Positions 61,441-64,000 of a stretch of 64,000 nt of DNA are shown here, one piece after another (within the stretch, counting starts at the first letter, position 1; each line of letters opens with the position of its first letter). The notes under the pieces are model-generated. The model worked only from the letters and a program-made list of their open reading frames with translations, was not told where the DNA came from and made no database searches. The stretch comes from Palsa-504 sp963819785. GTDB taxonomy: Bacteria > Actinomycetota > Actinomycetes > Streptosporangiales > Streptosporangiaceae. The stretch lies in contig CAWFXW010000016.1 of assembly GCA_963819785.1 (NCBI GenBank), forward strand, positions 372,001 to 436,000, in the 5' to 3' direction. Made by a program: the position numbers and the translations under genes.

Positions 61441-62034
61441 TCAGATTCCTTGCCTACCCGAGCCGGTTGCCGTATTGGTCAGGTGCTGCAGTTCGCCGAG
61501 TACGTCGGATGCGATTTCGGCAAGCGACCGGGTTTCTCCGTCGCGGATCCATTGTGCGAATGCGATCCCGAACACGGTGGCGCCGGACTGCGCCGCCAGG
61601 GTGGCGGCCGGCTCGCCGATGCCTCGCGCACGCAGGGCCGCGGCGACCGTCGCGGCGAGGCCCGCGGCTTTATGCTGCTCGCGTTCCTGCAACGGGGGAT
61701 TCTGGTCGATCACGGACTGTCGCATACGGGAGTAGGGGCGGCGCTCATCGGGGAACAGCGATGCCGCCGCGTGCAGCGCTGAGGCGATGACCTCAAGCGG
61801 GGACGCGTCAGGAGGTGCGGCGTCCGCCCCGTCGGCGAACGCCTGGAGGAACTGCCGCTGCCCGTAGAACAGCACCTCCCGCTTGTCGCTGAAGTGACGG
61901 AAGAAGGTGCGCTCGGTCAAGCCGACGGATTGGGCGATCTCCGCGGCGGTCGTCTGCTCGAATCCGCGCGCTGCGAACAGTTCGAGCGCGGCAGCCTGCA
62001 GGCGCTCCTTCGCACCAGGTTCCCAACGCACCAT
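61441..62034 (-). CDS. TetR-family transcriptional regulator
   Basis: 197 residues. Helix-turn-helix at 10-55: RLQAAALELFAARGFEQTTA, AEIAQSVGLTERTFFRHF. The C-terminal ligand domain is of the common helical type. Divergent from the SDR gene across 126 bp holding several inverted and direct repeats, so it very likely controls that gene and itself. Confidence 0.92.
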   Translation of the reverse strand: MVRWEPGAKERLQAAALELFAARGFEQTTAAEIAQSVGLTERTFFRHFSDKREVLFYGQRQFLQAFADGADAAPPDASPLEVIASALHAAASLFPDERRPYSRMRQSVIDQNPPLQEREQHKAAGLAATVAAALRARGIGEPAATLAAQSGATVFGIAFAQWIRDGETRSLAEIASDVLGELQHLTNTATGSGRQGI

Positions 62035-62052
62035 GGTGCCGAGTTTAGTGAT

Positions 62053-62114
62053 GACAGTGACTGTCGCATAGGTGTATGGTGATGTCTGTTGCTGACATCA
62101 GTCACTGACATCAC
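62053..62114. promoter_or_regulatory. TetR operator region
   Basis: GACAG-TGA-CTGTC (62053-62065) is a perfect inverted repeat 19 bp from the regulator start. TGATGTC (62080-62086) pairs with GACATCA (62094-62100), and CTGACATCA is repeated directly at 62092 and 62105. The shared unit TGACA/TGTCA suggests two neighbouring dimer sites. Confidence 0.55.
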
Positions 62115-62160
62115 CAGTCGGCCGCTCCGCCGGTGACGGAGCCGAAGTGGAGACAGGATC

Positions 62161-63069
62161 ATGCGCGTTTTCGTTACCGGAGCCTCGGGATGGATCGGTT
62201 CGGCCACCGTCGACGAGCTTCTGGCCGCCGGGCATGAGGTCACCGGACTCGCCAGGTCCGACGCTTCCGCCGCGGCGCTGCAGGCGAAGGGGGCTCGGGT
62301 CCAGCGCGGTGACCTCGACGATCTCGCCAGCATCCGTGCTGGCACCGAGGCCGCCGAGGCCGTCATCCATCTCGCGAACAAGCACGACTGGTCCAACCCG
62401 GCCGCCTCGAGCGCAGCCGAGCGAGCCGCGGTCCAGACCATCGGCGATGCCCTCGCTGGCACCGGCCGCCCCTTCCTGCTCGCCTCGGGCGTCGCCGGCC
62501 TCACCGGGGGCAGGCTCGCAACGGAGTCCGATCCGTCGCCGTTCCACGGCCCGGACTCACCGCGCGGCGGCAGCGAGAACCTCGCGTTCGAGTTCGTCGA
62601 CCGCGGCGTGCACACCGTGAGCCTGCGTTTCGCGCCGACCGTACACGGAGCCGGCGACCACGGATTCATCGCGGCGATCGCCGCGGTGGCCCGCGAGAAG
62701 AACGTCTCCGGTTACCCGGGGGACGGGACCAACCGGTGGGCCGCCGTACACCGGTCTGATGCCGCGCGCCTGGTCGCGCAGGGACTGGCGAAGGCCCCGG
62801 CGGGCACCCGCCTGCATGCCGTCGCCGAAGAGGGCATACCCACCCGCGACATCGCGACAGCCATCGGCCGGGCCCTCGGCCTGCCCGTCACCTCGATCGA
62901 CCCGGACGACGTGCCAGGTCACTTCGGATGGATCGGCACCTTCTTCGGCATGGATCTCGCGGCCACGAGCACCGTGACACGGGAACTTCTCGGCTGGCTG
63001 CCCGTAGGCCCGACTCTCATCGAGGACATCGACGCGGGCGGGTACTCGCCGCCAGCGCCGGTGGCTTAG
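62161..63069 (+). CDS. NAD(P)-dependent epimerase/dehydratase-family oxidoreductase
   Basis: 302 residues. Extended SDR: FVTGASGWIGSATVDELLAA at the N-terminus, then GARVQRGDLDDLASI. The usual YxxxK is not evident, and the region FLLASGVAGLTGG replaces it, as in atypical SDRs (NmrA/YwnB-like). The middle SLRFAPTVHGAGDHGFI and the C-terminal part complete the fold. Regulated by the divergent TetR gene; probably a detoxifying or stress reductase, substrate unknown. Confidence 0.88.
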   Translation: MRVFVTGASGWIGSATVDELLAAGHEVTGLARSDASAAALQAKGARVQRGDLDDLASIRAGTEAAEAVIHLANKHDWSNPAASSAAERAAVQTIGDALAGTGRPFLLASGVAGLTGGRLATESDPSPFHGPDSPRGGSENLAFEFVDRGVHTVSLRFAPTVHGAGDHGFIAAIAAVAREKNVSGYPGDGTNRWAAVHRSDAARLVAQGLAKAPAGTRLHAVAEEGIPTRDIATAIGRALGLPVTSIDPDDVPGHFGWIGTFFGMDLAATSTVTRELLGWLPVGPTLIEDIDAGGYSPPAPVA

Positions 63070-63096
63070 CAGGACTTGAGAACGGGCCGCCGGACG

Positions 63097-63220
63097 TCCG
63101 CCGGAACTTCATCGACCTGCTCACCCGGCCGAGCTCGACATGCTCGCCGCCCTCAACGAACGAGTCCTGCGCCACCTGGCCCAAGACGACGACTCCCCCG
63201 CCGAAGACAAGCCCTCATAG
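63097..63220 (+). pseudogene. relic of a MarR-type regulator C-terminus
   Basis: RRNFIDLLT in one frame, then AELDMLAALNERVLRHLAQD and DDSPAEDKPS with a stop (63128-63220) in another. This resembles the last dimerisation helix of MarR regulators. Only about 40 codons remain, with one frame break. Confidence 0.45.
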
Positions 63221-64000
63221 CCCTCGTCAGCCGTGAGCATTTCAGGCCCCGCATCCCAGGTCTTCGGCCGGGGCCGCCCTGACGGGCCAGGCAGATGCCA
63301 CCTCGACCGGGCTGCTACGTGATCTTCCCCTGCCGCAGTGAGGCCGAGTTGCCGGCAGAGCAAGATGATGTCGCCGGCGCCGATCTTCGCACCCCGCCGC
63401 GGACACCTTCATCGCGACCATGAAGCGGGGGAACGCGACATCGACGATCAGCGGATCGCTTGACTACAAGCGCTGCGCGTCCGGGCCGGGGCCAGGCAAC
63501 AATCCCTTCACAGCGTCCCTCATCCGGTCTTCCGCTAGTCCCTGATGATCCGCCACCGCTACGGCAGCCTGGCGGACGACGACGCAGGGAACAAACGAAC
63601 ACGCGCCCAGAATCCCTGGTGGCCGTCGCAGGCGACGGCGCACACTCAGCAGCAGTTCGACAGACAGCTGATCACACCGTGATCGGGAGCGCAGCCGTTA
63701 CGCCCGCCACCCCGATCTGGGTGATCTGCTCCCACTGCCAGACCGCCACGGCAAGCCAGCCGCAAGTACCGATTCGGCAGGGAGCCCTTACCGATCGTGA
63801 ACATGCCCGGCATGGTCACTCGTCGTGACACTAGCTGTGAGTGAATCGGGAAAGATGCAGCGGGCTGACAGCCTACATCTGTCGCGGGCCAGGGCCTCAG
63901 CCGGCCTGCTGGGCAGCCGGCAACTTCCGCGCTGATCACGACACGGTGATCACGCACCAGCCGATCACCGCATTGCGCACGCCGGGTCCGGCGGTCATGA
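63221..64000. other. 780-bp end region without a supported gene
   Basis: All frames are short or of unnatural composition. Base composition is lower in GC than the genes around it, with TGATCACACCGTGATC-like repeats near 63670 and 63935-63950. It may be decayed mobile or regulatory DNA; nothing can be named. Confidence 0.35.

Overview
This window is about 70% G+C and reads as chromosome of a high-GC actinobacterium, probably of the Streptosporangiales or a related order. The evidence is an Lsr2 nucleoid protein, a DinB/mycothiol-type isomerase, GTP-dependent PEP carboxykinase, frequent GTG/TTG starts, and a core order (ychF, rmuC, DUF6542, ispH, lipid-droplet protein, xseA, xseB, brkB, glpX, fumarase) of the kind conserved in Streptomyces and mycobacteria. 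The species cannot be named from the sequence alone.

Layout. 0-2.3 kb: the end of a conjugation-type operon (TcpC family protein and a small membrane protein). 2.4-6 kb: a VIT transporter, then a compact phospholipid operon (CDP-alcohol phosphatidyltransferase, a hydrolase fused to a PmtA-like methyltransferase, and phosphatidylserine decarboxylase) behind a perfect inverted repeat. 6-8 kb: a PQQ-type beta-propeller lipoprotein. 8-12 kb: a rearranged zone with two toxin-antitoxin operons, a frameshifted pterin dehydratase/VOC gene, a broken second copy of it, intact ychF, and a relic of a ychF 3' end. 12-16 kb: two P-loop ATPases in one operon, the second membrane anchored with duplicated outer domains. 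16-25.7 kb: the conserved core block.

25.8-46.6 kb: an accessory block between glpX and the class I fumarase gene. It starts with a second HicAB operon. Next come a FabG/PhaB-like reductase, a GNAT/ADP-forming acyl-CoA synthetase fusion, PEP carboxykinase, 3-hydroxyacyl-CoA dehydrogenase, glycogen phosphorylase, a short-chain acyl-CoA dehydrogenase with complete FixABCX, PHA synthase, thiolase and an acyl-CoA ligase. Together they describe C4-CoA, PHB and glycogen turnover joined to an ETF-quinone/electron-bifurcation module. Several promoter regions carry a GGGAC(C/T)TT-type motif resembling the DevR/DosR (OsdR) hypoxia box, which suggests one low-oxygen or dormancy regulon.

47-57 kb: fumarase, a Ser/Thr kinase, two paralogous secreted transglycosylases each preceded by a CRP-type palindrome, a second acyl-CoA ligase, Ndk, a GNAT and a 2OG-Fe(II) oxygenase. 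57-64 kb: a decaying region (sigma fragment, drrA and drrB each with an internal deletion, truncated DUF4097 protein, MarR relic) with intact lsr2 and a divergent TetR/SDR pair. Several genes carry single frameshifts; whether these are pseudogenes or assembly errors cannot be decided here.
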